Shown here in pieces: positions 7,040 through 16,221 of a stretch of DNA of 64,000 nucleotides. Source of the DNA: Acidaminobacter sp. (GTDB taxonomy: Bacteria > Bacillota_A > Clostridia > Peptostreptococcales > Acidaminobacteraceae); NCBI GenBank assembly GCA_009881125.1, contig WXFH01000019.1, positions 186,001-250,000 of the forward strand, given 5' to 3'. Position numbers and translations under genes: made by a program. The notes beneath the pieces are model-generated. The model did no database searches. It was not told the origin of the DNA and saw only the letters and a list, made by a program, of their open reading frames with translations. Position 1 is the first letter of the stretch. Each line of letters opens with the position of its first letter.

Positions 7040-9480
7040 TGCGACCCCTTCAAAGTTTCGAAAACTTGTGCTTTCCAGATCTCGCGATTATAATCTCTGA
7101 TCGTGCGGTCGCTGGAAAAAACTCCTGATTTCGCGATGTTTACCAACGACATGGCGGACCACCTCTTGGCATCGCGATAGGCTTCACACGCTTTCTTTTG
7201 AATGTTGGCGTAACTTTCGAAGTCCTTGAGCACAAAAAACGCATCGTTGTGATCCAGGAGTGCGGAGCGTATCAAATAGAATTCCTCAGGTGAAACGTTT
7301 AAAGTCCCGTCTGTCATCATATCGACAGATCTCTTGAGGAGCGGATTGCTTTGATAAATTTCATAGGCGTTGTAGGATTGATCCTCATAATAGCGGTAGA
7401 CTTCTTCTGCCGTTAAACCAAACAGAAAAATATTGTCCTTTCCGACAGCTTCTAGAATCTCAACATTCGCGCCATCAAGGGTCGCGACAGTTACAGCACC
7501 ATTCATCATCAGCTTCATGTTGCCGGTACCTGAGGCTTCTTTGCTGGCAGTGGAGATTTGTTCGCTGATATCCGCGCTTGGAATGATGTTTTCAGCAACA
7601 GTGACGCCATAGTTTTCAACAAAAACGACTTTCAGTTTTTCGTTGACATCCTTATCAGAGTTCACCAGGTCGCCTACGGCATTAATCAGTTTGATAGTTT
7701 GTTTGGCTGTCTGATAGCCCGGTGCGGCTTTTGCTCCGAACAAAAAGGTCCTTGGAATCAGATCCAGATCAGGATCCTCTTTTAATCTGAGGTAAAGACT
7801 CATGACATGCAGAATGTTGAGCGTCTGCCGCTTGTACTCGTGAAGTCTCTTGATCTGTATATCAAAAATACTGTCAGGGTCAATAGTGACGCCGCTTGAT
7901 TTATGCAGATAATTCGAAAAATCGACCTTGTTGGCTCGCTTAATCTTCATGAGTTTTTCCAAAAAAACTGGATCAGATTGGTACTTCATCAGACGCCCCA
8001 GGGACTCGGGCTCTTTGATCCATTCGTCACCTATAGCATCAGTGATGTGTGCCGATAGTCGCGGATTGGCGTGCAGCAGCCAGCGTCTATGTGTGATTCC
8101 ATTAGTCTTGTTGTTGAATTTTCCGGTGAAAAACTCATTAAAAGGCTTTAATTCTCTATTTGCCAGCAGCTCTGAGTGCAGTTTGGCGACACCGTTGACG
8201 CTATGGCTTCCGACAATGCAGAGATGGGCCATCCTGACTTGTCCATTACCTATGATAGCCATTTGTGAGGATCGCTGGGGATCGACCTGACTGTACAGAC
8301 GCTCTGTTTCAAGTCTGAAGCGCCGGTCGATTTCCTCAATGATCATCAGGATTCTCGGCAATAAAGTGCGCACGACATCTATTGACCATTTTTCCATGGC
8401 TTCGTGAAGCAAAGTGTGATTGGTATAGCTTATGGTTTGTGTTGTGATCTTCCAGGCTTCATCCCACTGGAGCTCTTCAATGTCCATCAATAATCTCATA
8501 AGTTCCGGAATGGCGAGAGCCGGGTGCGTATCATTGATGTGGATGGCATTGTACTTATGAAAATCGCGGATAGGGAGACCGCTTCGCTTGTAAGACCGCA
8601 TTATGCCTTGAAGACCTGCAGAGACAAAGAAGTACTCTTGCTTTAAGCGCAGCAGCCGGCCGTTTTCATAAGCATCATCAGGGTAGAGGACTTGCGAGAT
8701 TGCTTCAACGGCGTATTTTTCAGAAAATACACGGTTATATTCCCCGCGGCTGAATCCTGCCAGGTCAAAGTCAGGGGTTTTTGCTTCAGCGCTGTAGAGT
8801 CTGAGCGTATTGACAATGCCGTTTTGGTACCCCGGTATTGGCGTGTCGTAGGGGACGGCCATAACCACTTCGGTATTTTCAAGGAAGAAAACGTTGCGGC
8901 CGTTGATATAATCCTGGCGGACTTTACCTCCAAAATGGACTTCCACTGCCTTGTCAGGCATCTTCACTTCCCATACGTTGCGATTTTCAAGCCACCGGTC
9001 AGGAAATTCCACCTGATAGCCATTGATGATTTTTTGCTCGAAAAGTCCAAAATTGAAACGTATGCCAATCCCATGACCTGGGATCCCCACTGAAGCCATG
9101 GAATCCATAAAGCATGCTGCAAGCCTTCCTAGGCCGCCGTTTCCAAGGCCTTGATCTTTTTCTGCTTCGCTGATTTCCTTGAGTGAAAGGCCCAGGTCTG
9201 ACAAGCCCACCTCAACGACTTCATAGACACCCATGGCATGCATATAGTCTGACAGCAGTTTCCCTGTCAAAAATTCCATGGAGAAATAGAAGACCTGACG
9301 TGCGTCCAATTTGTTGTAGGCAATGGAAGTGCCAACCCAGTCATCTGTCATATATTCTTTGATCAGACTTCCAAGTGCGTGATACTGATCCCAGACAGTG
9401 CTCTCTTCAAGGGGTCGGCCGCTTTTTGCTTTCAGCCTGCGCAAATAGTCTTTTTTAAACTGGTTGACATTCAGTTCCAT
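7036..9480 (-). CDS. glgP: Glycogen/alpha-glucan phosphorylase
   Basis: 814 residues, normal for the family. It releases glucose 1-phosphate from the non-reducing ends of glycogen with phosphate and pyridoxal phosphate. Visible signatures are GNGGLGRLAACF (near residue 112), the conserved IHINDTHPALAIPELMR segment and the PLP-lysine motif EASGTGNMKLMMNGA with the lysine at residue 656, followed by TLDGANVEI. It is cytosolic with no targeting signal. It lies 9 bp after glgA and overlaps pulA by 4 bp, so it is tightly coupled within the glycogen operon. Expression with the synthesis genes implies control of storage turnover at enzyme level. Confidence 0.97.
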   Translation of the reverse strand: MELNVNQFKKDYLRRLKAKSGRPLEESTVWDQYHALGSLIKEYMTDDWVGTSIAYNKLDARQVFYFSMEFLTGKLLSDYMHAMGVYEVVEVGLSDLGLSLKEISEAEKDQGLGNGGLGRLAACFMDSMASVGIPGHGIGIRFNFGLFEQKIINGYQVEFPDRWLENRNVWEVKMPDKAVEVHFGGKVRQDYINGRNVFFLENTEVVMAVPYDTPIPGYQNGIVNTLRLYSAEAKTPDFDLAGFSRGEYNRVFSEKYAVEAISQVLYPDDAYENGRLLRLKQEYFFVSAGLQGIMRSYKRSGLPIRDFHKYNAIHINDTHPALAIPELMRLLMDIEELQWDEAWKITTQTISYTNHTLLHEAMEKWSIDVVRTLLPRILMIIEEIDRRFRLETERLYSQVDPQRSSQMAIIGNGQVRMAHLCIVGSHSVNGVAKLHSELLANRELKPFNEFFTGKFNNKTNGITHRRWLLHANPRLSAHITDAIGDEWIKEPESLGRLMKYQSDPVFLEKLMKIKRANKVDFSNYLHKSSGVTIDPDSIFDIQIKRLHEYKRQTLNILHVMSLYLRLKEDPDLDLIPRTFLFGAKAAPGYQTAKQTIKLINAVGDLVNSDKDVNEKLKVVFVENYGVTVAENIIPSADISEQISTASKEASGTGNMKLMMNGAVTVATLDGANVEILEAVGKDNIFLFGLTAEEVYRYYEDQSYNAYEIYQSNPLLKRSVDMMTDGTLNVSPEEFYLIRSALLDHNDAFFVLKDFESYANIQKKACEAYRDAKRWSAMSLVNIAKSGVFSSDRTIRDYNREIWKAQVFETLKGSQ

Positions 9481-9489
9481 AGAGTCACC

Positions 9490-10923
9490 TTACTTTCCTA
9501 AGTTGCGATAGATCTCCAAGTAGTGATGTGCCGAACGCTTCCAACTGTGATCAGCAGACATGGCTTGACGAACAAGCGCATTCCAGTTTTCCTGATTGGT
9601 TTGGAAAAGTTCAACCGCATCTCGGATCTGATCCAACATTTCGTGTGCGTTGTAATTTGTGAACGTAAAACCGGTGCCTTCACCGGTAAAGCGGTTATAA
9701 GGCACGACGGTATCTTTGAGGCCGCCGGTTTCCCTTACAATTGGGATGGAGCCATACCGCAGCGCAATCAGTTGTCCAAGGCCGCATGGTTCAAACCTTG
9801 ACGGCATAAGGAAGAGGTCCGAGCCGGCATAGATTCTTTGTGCCAAAGTAGCGTTGAATTCCACATATACTTTAAGTCGATTAGGAAATCTCTGAGAATA
9901 GTATTTAAAGAGATTTTCGTAATGATAATCCCCTGTACCAAGGACGATCAATTGAACCCCGAGATCGAACATCTCTGGCATGACGCGTTCTATCAGGTCA
10001 AAGCCTTTTGAGTCTACAAGGCGGGACACTATGGCAATGAGCGGTGCATTTTCATCTACGGTCAGTCCTGAAAGGGATTGAAGCTTAGCCTTGTTCGCGC
10101 GCTTGCCTTCAGGGGAGGTTTGGTCATAATTGAAAAATAGTCTCGCATCCGTTTTTGGATTGTAATCGTCATAATCGATGCCGTTGGTAAGTCCAACCAA
10201 ATCATGACGGCGGTAGTTGAGGTCCCATTCCAGTTTTTCGCCAAAATAAGGTGTCAGAATTTCTTCTGCATAGGTTTCGCTGACCGTCGTTATCTTATCC
10301 GCAAAGCGAATTCCGGCTTTCATGTAGTTGATGCCGCTGCCGAAAACCAGGCGGCCATCTCCATGAAAAGCACTCTCCGGCCCAAACATATCTTCAAGGA
10401 AACCGCGTTCGAAAACCCCCTGGTATTTGAGATTGTGTATGGTGAAAACTGATTTTGTTTGTGCATAGCGGGGATCTTTGGCATATTGGGTTTTGAGCAG
10501 ATAGGGCACTATTGCGGTATGCCAGTCATTCAAATGGATGACATTCGGCTCGAAATGAGTCATATCAATAGCTTCAAGTACCGCTTTTGAGAAAAAGGAA
10601 AAGCGTTCGCCGTCATCAAAATAGCCGTAGAGCTGATCGCGCTTAAAATAATATTCATTGTCTATCAGATAGTAAACGACTTTGCCAAAGTGGATTTCAT
10701 GGACGCCCATATATTGATTCCGCCAATTCATATGAATGGTTTTGGAACCCAGAAAATCAGCGTGCTCTGCCAACGCAGCGGCTATTGTACTGTAGTAAGG
10801 CGTAATCACTCTGATATCGACATCCTCTTCTGCAAGAGCTTTTGGCAGGGAAAACGCGACATCTGCCAGTCCTCCGGTTTTGCTGAGCGGAAGTGCTTCA
10901 GAGCTAACAAAAAGTATTTTCAA
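9490..10923 (-). CDS. glgA: Glycogen synthase (ADP-glucose type)
   Basis: 477 residues, a GT5 family glycosyltransferase with two Rossmann-like domains. The N-terminal ADP-glucose-binding motif SKTGGLADV is at residues 14-22. HLNDWHT and TIHNLKYQG fall in the first half. RFEPCGLGQLIALRYG and RETGGLKDTV in the second half are the GT-B donor-site motifs. It transfers glucose from ADP-glucose to the growing alpha-1,4 chain in the cytoplasm. It lies 25 bp after glgD and 9 bp before glgP. The start ATG is preceded by GGAGG in the glgD-glgA gap (complement of 10934-10938). Confidence 0.97.
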   Translation of the reverse strand: MKILFVSSEALPLSKTGGLADVAFSLPKALAEEDVDIRVITPYYSTIAAALAEHADFLGSKTIHMNWRNQYMGVHEIHFGKVVYYLIDNEYYFKRDQLYGYFDDGERFSFFSKAVLEAIDMTHFEPNVIHLNDWHTAIVPYLLKTQYAKDPRYAQTKSVFTIHNLKYQGVFERGFLEDMFGPESAFHGDGRLVFGSGINYMKAGIRFADKITTVSETYAEEILTPYFGEKLEWDLNYRRHDLVGLTNGIDYDDYNPKTDARLFFNYDQTSPEGKRANKAKLQSLSGLTVDENAPLIAIVSRLVDSKGFDLIERVMPEMFDLGVQLIVLGTGDYHYENLFKYYSQRFPNRLKVYVEFNATLAQRIYAGSDLFLMPSRFEPCGLGQLIALRYGSIPIVRETGGLKDTVVPYNRFTGEGTGFTFTNYNAHEMLDQIRDAVELFQTNQENWNALVRQAMSADHSWKRSAHHYLEIYRNLGK

Positions 10924-10948
10924 GTGGATAAGCCTCCTTTATGCCGGA

Positions 10949-12067
10949 TCACAGGACCATGTTCTTCTTGATGACGAAAGGATTGCTTTGATCGCCGAAG
11001 AGCATTTTTCGCGGCGTAATCGTGGCGTGTTTATCAAGGATGACATAGTTAAGATTAGTGGCTTCGCTCACGGTGACATATGGCAATAATATTGAGTTGC
11101 GGACGACGGCACCTTTTTTTATCCGCACATCCCTGTGGATGATTGAATTCTCTACTTTTCCTTCTATGATACAGCCATTCGCTACCAGGGAGTTGGAGAC
11201 GTAGCTGTCTTCAGAATAGTAGGTTGAAGGCGCGTCCATGACTTTGGTGTAAATTGGGCCATGCTTGTTGAAAAGTTCCTCGCAGAGCTGAGTATTGAGG
11301 AGCTCCATGTTGGTCTCAAAGTAGTTGTTGATAGTCTGAATACAGCTTAGATAGCCGTTGAAACGATAAGCGCTGACTTTCAACTCAGGCAGACGCTGAA
11401 AGATTGCCTCCTTCAGAAAACGAGCGTCGCCTCTTTGAATAGCGGATTCGATAATCTTAATCAAACGTTCGCGTTTCATGACATACATTTCCATAGAAAC
11501 GTTATAACGTTCTTCCTTACCGAGGTTTTTTCCTATGCCTATGACGCGGTTCTGATCATCCAATGACAGCGTGTCGCAGTTCGGAAAGCGGTCATAGGAT
11601 TTTTCGATTGTCTTGTAGACTATAGTCACATCAGATCCTGAATTTCTGTGATGTTGAACCACATCTTTATAATCGATGTTGCACAGCATATAACTTCTGG
11701 AAAGAAGGACGTACTTTTGGGTTGAGTTTTGAAGATAATCAAGATGGTTTCTATAGTTTTCAAGGTCCCCAAGCCGTCTGATGTTATCCTCAGAATTGAC
11801 CTCCGGATAGAAAATGTAAAGCCCGTCCCGCTTGCGGTCCAGTCCCCAATGCTTGCCGCTGCCGACATGAAGCATGATGGAATGAGACTTGCCGTAGGTG
11901 AATATGGCCACGTTTGACAATCCGCTGTTCACCATATTTGAGAGCTGGAAATCGATAATTCTATAGCGGCCAAAAATGTGCAGCGCTCCGAGTGATCGGC
12001 CCAAAGTCAGGTCTTTTATTTGTTCCTCGGATTCGCTTAAGTTGATGATGCCCATAACATCATTCAT
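10949..12067 (-). CDS. glgD: Glucose-1-phosphate adenylyltransferase subunit GlgD
   Basis: 372 residues from ATG 12067, with GGAAGGAGG 8 nt upstream. It overlaps the glgC end by 8 bp. The nucleotidyltransferase fold is recognisable ([22 protein letters not shown]), but the N-terminal GGxGxRL loop found in GlgC is missing; the protein begins [20 protein letters not shown]. This degenerate site is typical of GlgD, which in Bacillota acts as a modulating partner of GlgC. A left-handed beta-helix with hexapeptide repeats ([20 protein letters not shown]) forms the C-terminus. It probably assembles with GlgC into a hetero-oligomeric ADP-glucose pyrophosphorylase. Confidence 0.95.
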   Translation of the reverse strand: MNDVMGIINLSESEEQIKDLTLGRSLGALHIFGRYRIIDFQLSNMVNSGLSNVAIFTYGKSHSIMLHVGSGKHWGLDRKRDGLYIFYPEVNSEDNIRRLGDLENYRNHLDYLQNSTQKYVLLSRSYMLCNIDYKDVVQHHRNSGSDVTIVYKTIEKSYDRFPNCDTLSLDDQNRVIGIGKNLGKEERYNVSMEMYVMKRERLIKIIESAIQRGDARFLKEAIFQRLPELKVSAYRFNGYLSCIQTINNYFETNMELLNTQLCEELFNKHGPIYTKVMDAPSTYYSEDSYVSNSLVANGCIIEGKVENSIIHRDVRIKKGAVVRNSILLPYVTVSEATNLNYVILDKHATITPRKMLFGDQSNPFVIKKNMVL

Positions 12068-13202
12068 GGTTTTCGCCTCCTTCCGATGGATAGACGGCGA
12101 TATGGTCTCTGGTTCCCTTGACAACCGTGCCGCTCTTCACTGTGATGTCGCTGAGTATGATGGCATAATCAATCTGAACATCATCTTCGATATTTGTATT
12201 AGGCATGACGATAGTATTTTGAACAACCGAATTCCGACCGACATGAACGTCTGTGGAAATGACGCTTTTGATGACATGTCCTTCAATGACGCAGCCTTCA
12301 TTCACTATGGAGCCTTCAACTCTGCCGAATGGGCTTATGTACTGAGGTGGACTGATCGGGTTGACGGAGTAGTTTCTCCAGGACTTATCATGCAGGTTAA
12401 GTTCGTTGTCAAGTCCCAACAAATCCATGTTGGATTCCCACAGGCTCTCGACGGTACCGACGTCCCTCCAGTAGCCGCTGAAACGATAGGCGTAAACCTT
12501 ATGATGCCCCTCGACCATTTTTGGTATGATATCTTTACCAAAGTCGGAGGAGCTGTCTTCTGAATAATGGTCTTCAATCAGACAAGCTCTGAGAACCGGC
12601 CAGCTGAAGATGTAAATTCCCATAGAAGCGAGATTGGATTTAGGCTCGTCCGGCTTTTCCTGAAATTCATAGATCATGTCGGTTTCATCTGCGCTTAACA
12701 GGCCAAATCGTGAAGCCTCATCCCATGGCACTTCGATAACGGAAATAGTTAAATCCGCATTCTTTTCCTTGTGAGTATCAAGCATTTTTTGATAATCCAT
12801 CTTGTAGATATGGTCTCCTGAAAGAATCAGGACATAATTAGGATTATAAGCGTCAATAAAATTCATGTTTTCAAAGATCGCATTTGCAGTGCCCATGTAA
12901 AAACGGCCGCCTTCTTTGTCGAAATAAGGCGGTAGAATTTTGACACCGCCAAAATTCCGATCCAGGTCCCATGAGCTCCCAATGCCTATATGCGAGTTCA
13001 ATTCAAGGGGCTGATACTGTGTCAGAATACCGACGGTATCAATTTCGGAATTGGAGCAGTTACTTAGCGTAAAATCAATGATTCTAAATTTGCCGCCAAA
13101 AGGTACTGCCGGCTTGGCAATTTTGTCTGTAATTTCTCTTAGCCTAGAGCCCTGGCCGCCTGCCAGGATCATGGCGACGATTTCTTTCTTCTGCATTTTC
13201 AA
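12060..13202 (-). CDS. glgC: Glucose-1-phosphate adenylyltransferase, catalytic subunit
   Basis: About 380 residues. I choose the TTG at 13202, 8 nt after AAGGAGGGG, giving [23 protein letters not shown] 13196 is the alternative. It makes ADP-glucose from glucose 1-phosphate and ATP, the committed step of glycogen synthesis. The catalytic loop AGGQGSRL, the [14 protein letters not shown] segment, [14 protein letters not shown] and the [11 protein letters not shown] substrate motif are all intact. A beta-helix with hexapeptide repeats ends the protein. It is the first gene of glgC-glgD-glgA-glgP-pulA; no branching-enzyme gene (glgB) is present here. Confidence 0.96.
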   Translation of the reverse strand: MKMQKKEIVAMILAGGQGSRLREITDKIAKPAVPFGGKFRIIDFTLSNCSNSEIDTVGILTQYQPLELNSHIGIGSSWDLDRNFGGVKILPPYFDKEGGRFYMGTANAIFENMNFIDAYNPNYVLILSGDHIYKMDYQKMLDTHKEKNADLTISVIEVPWDEASRFGLLSADETDMIYEFQEKPDEPKSNLASMGIYIFSWPVLRACLIEDHYSEDSSSDFGKDIIPKMVEGHHKVYAYRFSGYWRDVGTVESLWESNMDLLGLDNELNLHDKSWRNYSVNPISPPQYISPFGRVEGSIVNEGCVIEGHVIKSVISTDVHVGRNSVVQNTIVMPNTNIEDDVQIDYAIILSDITVKSGTVVKGTRDHIAVYPSEGGENHE

Positions 13203-13620
13203 TAGAATCGCCCCTCCTTCATAATAAAAAATCATCACTTATACCCGATCTTCACCTTGAAAGATGTCAATGTTGAGTAAAAGTTGATGAATTGCTTGGA
13301 AATTTAGCCTTTTTCCTGATAAAAACACCCCTTCAAATTGAAATAATTATGATCATGATATTGTTGTAGAAATACCCAACAGATTGGTAGATGAAACGTC
13401 CAAGGACGTCATTAAATGAAGTTTTTGTAACTTTACAAACGAATTAGTGTTGAATTGCTATTTGGTGTTATGTATGATCAAATTGCCAGTAAAATTTAAC
13501 ATAGATTTTACACTAAAGCACTTCATTTCTGGTAGAATTTCACGGTGTCTTAATAAACAAGTGATTATTCAGATTAATTTAGACGGAGCAGTGTCAATTA
13601 GTTGAATCAGGAGGCGAAGT
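13203..13620. other. Divergent intergenic region between glgC and the Na/Pi cotransporter gene
   Basis: About 420 bp without a gene. It is AT-rich and must hold the minus-strand glg operon promoter and the plus-strand cotransporter promoter. The latter is convincing (13450-13478). For glg only an imperfect minus-strand candidate was found: TTGACA near 13267 with TATAAG 21 bp away, which is too wide to accept. A TTAACA-N5-TTTACA pair at 13496-13512 resembles a Pho box. Confidence 0.6.
13450..13478 (+). promoter_or_regulatory. Sigma-A type promoter of the Na/Pi cotransporter gene
   Basis: TTGAAT (13450-13455), 17-bp spacer, TATGAT (13473-13478). This is close to consensus with ideal spacing and lies about 140 bp upstream of the start codon, leaving a long 5' leader. 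Confidence 0.65.
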
Positions 13621-15240
13621 ATGGCATTTACAATCGGTGTTGGCGTTTTAGGAGGGCTTGGACTATTCCTGTTTGGCATGAGTATGATGGGAAGTGCGCT
13701 TCAAAAAGTTGCCGGAAAGAAAATGGAAAAAATTATTGAGCTCTTGACCAGAAACAGATTCATAGCTGTCATGGTGGGCATGTTTGTTACAGCAATCATT
13801 CAAAGTTCAAGTCTTACTACGGTTATGGTCGTTGGTTTTGTCAATGCCGGGATCATGAAGCTGACCCAGGCGGTCGGCATCATAATGGGAGCCAACATAG
13901 GCACAACGATTACCGGTCAGCTCGTATCGCTTAATCTGGAACACTGGGCACCGCTTGCAATCGGCATTGGGGTCTTTGTCTGGTTTCTCGCAAAAGATGA
14001 CAAAAAGAAGAATATCGCTGAAATATTTATTGGATTCGGTTTGCTCTTTTTAGGCATGGAAGCCCTCAAGGATGCGCTGAAGCCACTGCGGGAAATTCAG
14101 GCTTTCGCTGACATGATGGTCAGTTTTGGATCCGTTCCCGCACTTGGCGTATTGGCAGGTTTTCTGCTGACACTGATGGTTCAAAGCTCATCAGCGTCTA
14201 TGGGTATCCTGATCGCATTGGCGTCACAGGGGCTGATCCCGCTGGCTTCAGCAATGCCAATTCTTTATGGTGAAAACATAGGCACATGTACCACTGCGCT
14301 GATTTCTTCAGTCGGAGCTAGCCGCAACGCAAAACGCGCTGCGATCATACATCTGGTTTTCAACATCATAGGAACGCTGATTTTTGTCTTAGTTCTGACA
14401 AAACCTATAGCCTACTTCGTCATTCAACTTAATCCGGATGATGTAGGACGCCAAATTGCGAATGCGCATACCATGTTCAACGTGATCAACGTCATCGTAC
14501 AATTTCCGTTCGCTATGTTCCTGATCAAAATCGCTATGAAAATCATTCCGGATACCGGTGCCGCAGAGCGTGAAACTGTGACCAAATACCTGGATGAGCG
14601 TATTTTGGAAACGCCTTCTATCGCGCTTAGAAATACAATTCGTGAGCAGCTCCACATGGCAAACGTGTCATACAGCGCTCTGAGCTCTTCTATGGACGGA
14701 TTCTTTGAACGCGATCTGGCCAAAGTCAAACAGACCTTTGTGACAGAAAAGGAAATCAATAAGCTTGAAAAAGCAATTACTGAGTATCTTGTGAAACTAT
14801 CCAACAGAAAACTGTCCGACTATGACCGCAAGGTAGTCGACGGATTGTTCAACAATATCAATGATATTGAACGTATTGGCGACCATGCGGACAACATAGC
14901 TGAGTTAGTGGTGGATGCCCTTGAAAAAGGATTGCCATTCTCTGATGACTCCCGCAAGGAACTTCAGGATCTTTACGATAAATCGGCTTTGGCATTTTCA
15001 AAGGCTATGGAATCCATTGTAACTGGCAACCGTGAAACCATTCAGCAGGTTTTTGACATTGAAAATGAGGTCGACAAGCTGGAGAAAATTTGCCGCAGAG
15101 GACACATTGATCGTCTTAACAACAACGATTGTAATCCTGAATCCGGCATTATCTTCCTGGATATCGTCAGTAATCTCGAGCGCGTCTCAGATCTTTCTGC
15201 CAACCTTGCCAAGGTTGTACAGGACACTTTATCCGCCTAA
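13621..15240 (+). CDS. Na+/phosphate cotransporter family protein with PhoU-like tail
   Basis: 539 residues, with AGGAGG 6 nt before the ATG. The membrane half (about residues 1-310) has two inverted repeats, each with the QSSS signature: AIIQSSSLTTVMVVG near residue 59 and LMVQSSSASMG near residue 186, the Na+ and phosphate binding loops of the PNaS (NptA/SLC34-like) family. The remaining 220 residues are helical and resemble PhoU (NDIERIGDHADNIAELV, then SNLERVSDLSANLA). Such fusions import phosphate, with the PhoU part probably adjusting activity. It is monocistronic, with its own promoter and a strong terminator. Confidence 0.93.
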   Translation: MAFTIGVGVLGGLGLFLFGMSMMGSALQKVAGKKMEKIIELLTRNRFIAVMVGMFVTAIIQSSSLTTVMVVGFVNAGIMKLTQAVGIIMGANIGTTITGQLVSLNLEHWAPLAIGIGVFVWFLAKDDKKKNIAEIFIGFGLLFLGMEALKDALKPLREIQAFADMMVSFGSVPALGVLAGFLLTLMVQSSSASMGILIALASQGLIPLASAMPILYGENIGTCTTALISSVGASRNAKRAAIIHLVFNIIGTLIFVLVLTKPIAYFVIQLNPDDVGRQIANAHTMFNVINVIVQFPFAMFLIKIAMKIIPDTGAAERETVTKYLDERILETPSIALRNTIREQLHMANVSYSALSSSMDGFFERDLAKVKQTFVTEKEINKLEKAITEYLVKLSNRKLSDYDRKVVDGLFNNINDIERIGDHADNIAELVVDALEKGLPFSDDSRKELQDLYDKSALAFSKAMESIVTGNRETIQQVFDIENEVDKLEKICRRGHIDRLNNNDCNPESGIIFLDIVSNLERVSDLSANLAKVVQDTLSA

Positions 15241-15284
15241 GAATTTCGGCCCTGACGGTCAACAAAATTGGTCATAAGATAATT

Positions 15285-15335
15285 AAAAGGCTGTCTGCAA
15301 AAATGAGTCGATACCATTTTTGCAGACAGTCTTTT
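15285..15335 (+). terminator. Bidirectional intrinsic terminator
   Basis: A 21-bp stem (15285-15305 with 15315-15335) includes one G·U pair and a 9-nt loop. The stem ends in A4 on the left and T4 on the right, so it can serve both the cotransporter gene and the convergent DUF2161 gene. Confidence 0.85.
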
Positions 15336-15365
15336 CGCGTGCAGGTTAAGTGAGTCAGGGCGTCT

Positions 15366-16097
15366 CTAAACTGTTGAATCCTCTATGTAAGCAGCCTCTA
15401 AGGCTTCGAAGGCATCCGCCAGCGGTTTGTACAATTTCAATGCATGTTCTCCTTCAGCTGTCAAAGCATAGATACGGTCTTTGGATTTGGAGAACCAGCC
15501 GTAGTAATTTGAGTTCAGAATGCTGGTTGTTTTTTTGGGGTGTGCCCCGTTTGTTTTAAGGGATGCGGTAGACTGAGGACCATTTTTTCTGATCAAATAG
15601 GCTATAAAAAGAGCTGCTTCCCGATAGGCTGTTACCAGAGGTACACCGGTACTCCCGGCAATGTTGAGATCCAGGCTTCGGCTTGAGAACTCCTTCTCCA
15701 GGGCGGTTCTCTTCCTGGAGGACTGACGTTTGGGTTTGATGGATTCGGGGATCAGTGCTTCTTCCACCATGTAAGTGCTGCCTGTTTTGCTGACCAGAAT
15801 AAGTCCAAGGTTAAGCTGCTTAAGGACATTGATTTTAGACTTCCATATTTTATCCTGTTTGAAATTATTCGGCTTGGGTATGCTCACATAGACAGCGTCA
15901 GCATAACTTTGGCGCTCCACCGCCTGGGCGAGAAGATCAAAGGAAAGGTGCCGCTTCATCTCAATTATGTAGATTAAGTCATTCTTTTTCGCGACGAGAT
16001 CGCAGGATCTGACCTCGGAGCGGACGTCGAAGCCAAGGTCGTCGAGATGCTGACGCAGGGGTTCGTAAAGCTCGCGTTCGTATTGAATTTTGTCCAT
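15366..16097 (-). CDS. DUF2161 family putative PD-(D/E)XK nuclease-fold protein
   Basis: 243 residues from ATG 16097, with GGAAGGGG 8 nt upstream. The N-terminal 100 residues form a restriction-nuclease-like core. CDLVAKK supplies the Asp, and IIEMKRHLSFDLLAQA supplies the E-x-K and following helix. This fits the DUF2161 family, described as PD-(D/E)XK-type phosphodiesterases of unknown target. The C-terminal 90 residues look like a winged helix (YREAALFIAYLIRKNGPQST, then LTAEGEHAL), which suggests DNA binding. No toxin partner or restriction methylase is adjacent. It has its own promoter with a palindrome over the -35 region. Confidence 0.78.
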   Translation of the reverse strand: MDKIQYERELYEPLRQHLDDLGFDVRSEVRSCDLVAKKNDLIYIIEMKRHLSFDLLAQAVERQSYADAVYVSIPKPNNFKQDKIWKSKINVLKQLNLGLILVSKTGSTYMVEEALIPESIKPKRQSSRKRTALEKEFSSRSLDLNIAGSTGVPLVTAYREAALFIAYLIRKNGPQSTASLKTNGAHPKKTTSILNSNYYGWFSKSKDRIYALTAEGEHALKLYKPLADAFEALEAAYIEDSTV

Positions 16098-16152
16098 TGT
16101 GGGCACCCCTTCCATCGGCTAAAAAAAATCTTTTAAAAGTTCAAGCATCAAA

Positions 16153-16184
16153 ATTATATCACATTGCAGAAAATTGTTGCAATG
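16153..16184 (-). promoter_or_regulatory. Promoter and palindromic operator candidate of the DUF2161 gene
   Basis: On the minus strand TTGCAA (16182-16177), 18-bp spacer, TATAAT (16158-16153) with an extended TGA before it. The inverted repeat CATTGCA-N9-TGCAATG (16162-16184) covers the spacer and -35 box, a placement fitting repressor binding. Confidence 0.55.
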
Positions 16185-16221
16185 CAAGGGGAAACCAAGG
16201 CTGTTGACTGGAGGTGCGGAA

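Noticed and set aside
13203..13280. Minus-strand glg promoter with TTGACA and TATAAG
   Set aside because: Spacer is 21 bp, too long for a convincing sigma-A promoter.
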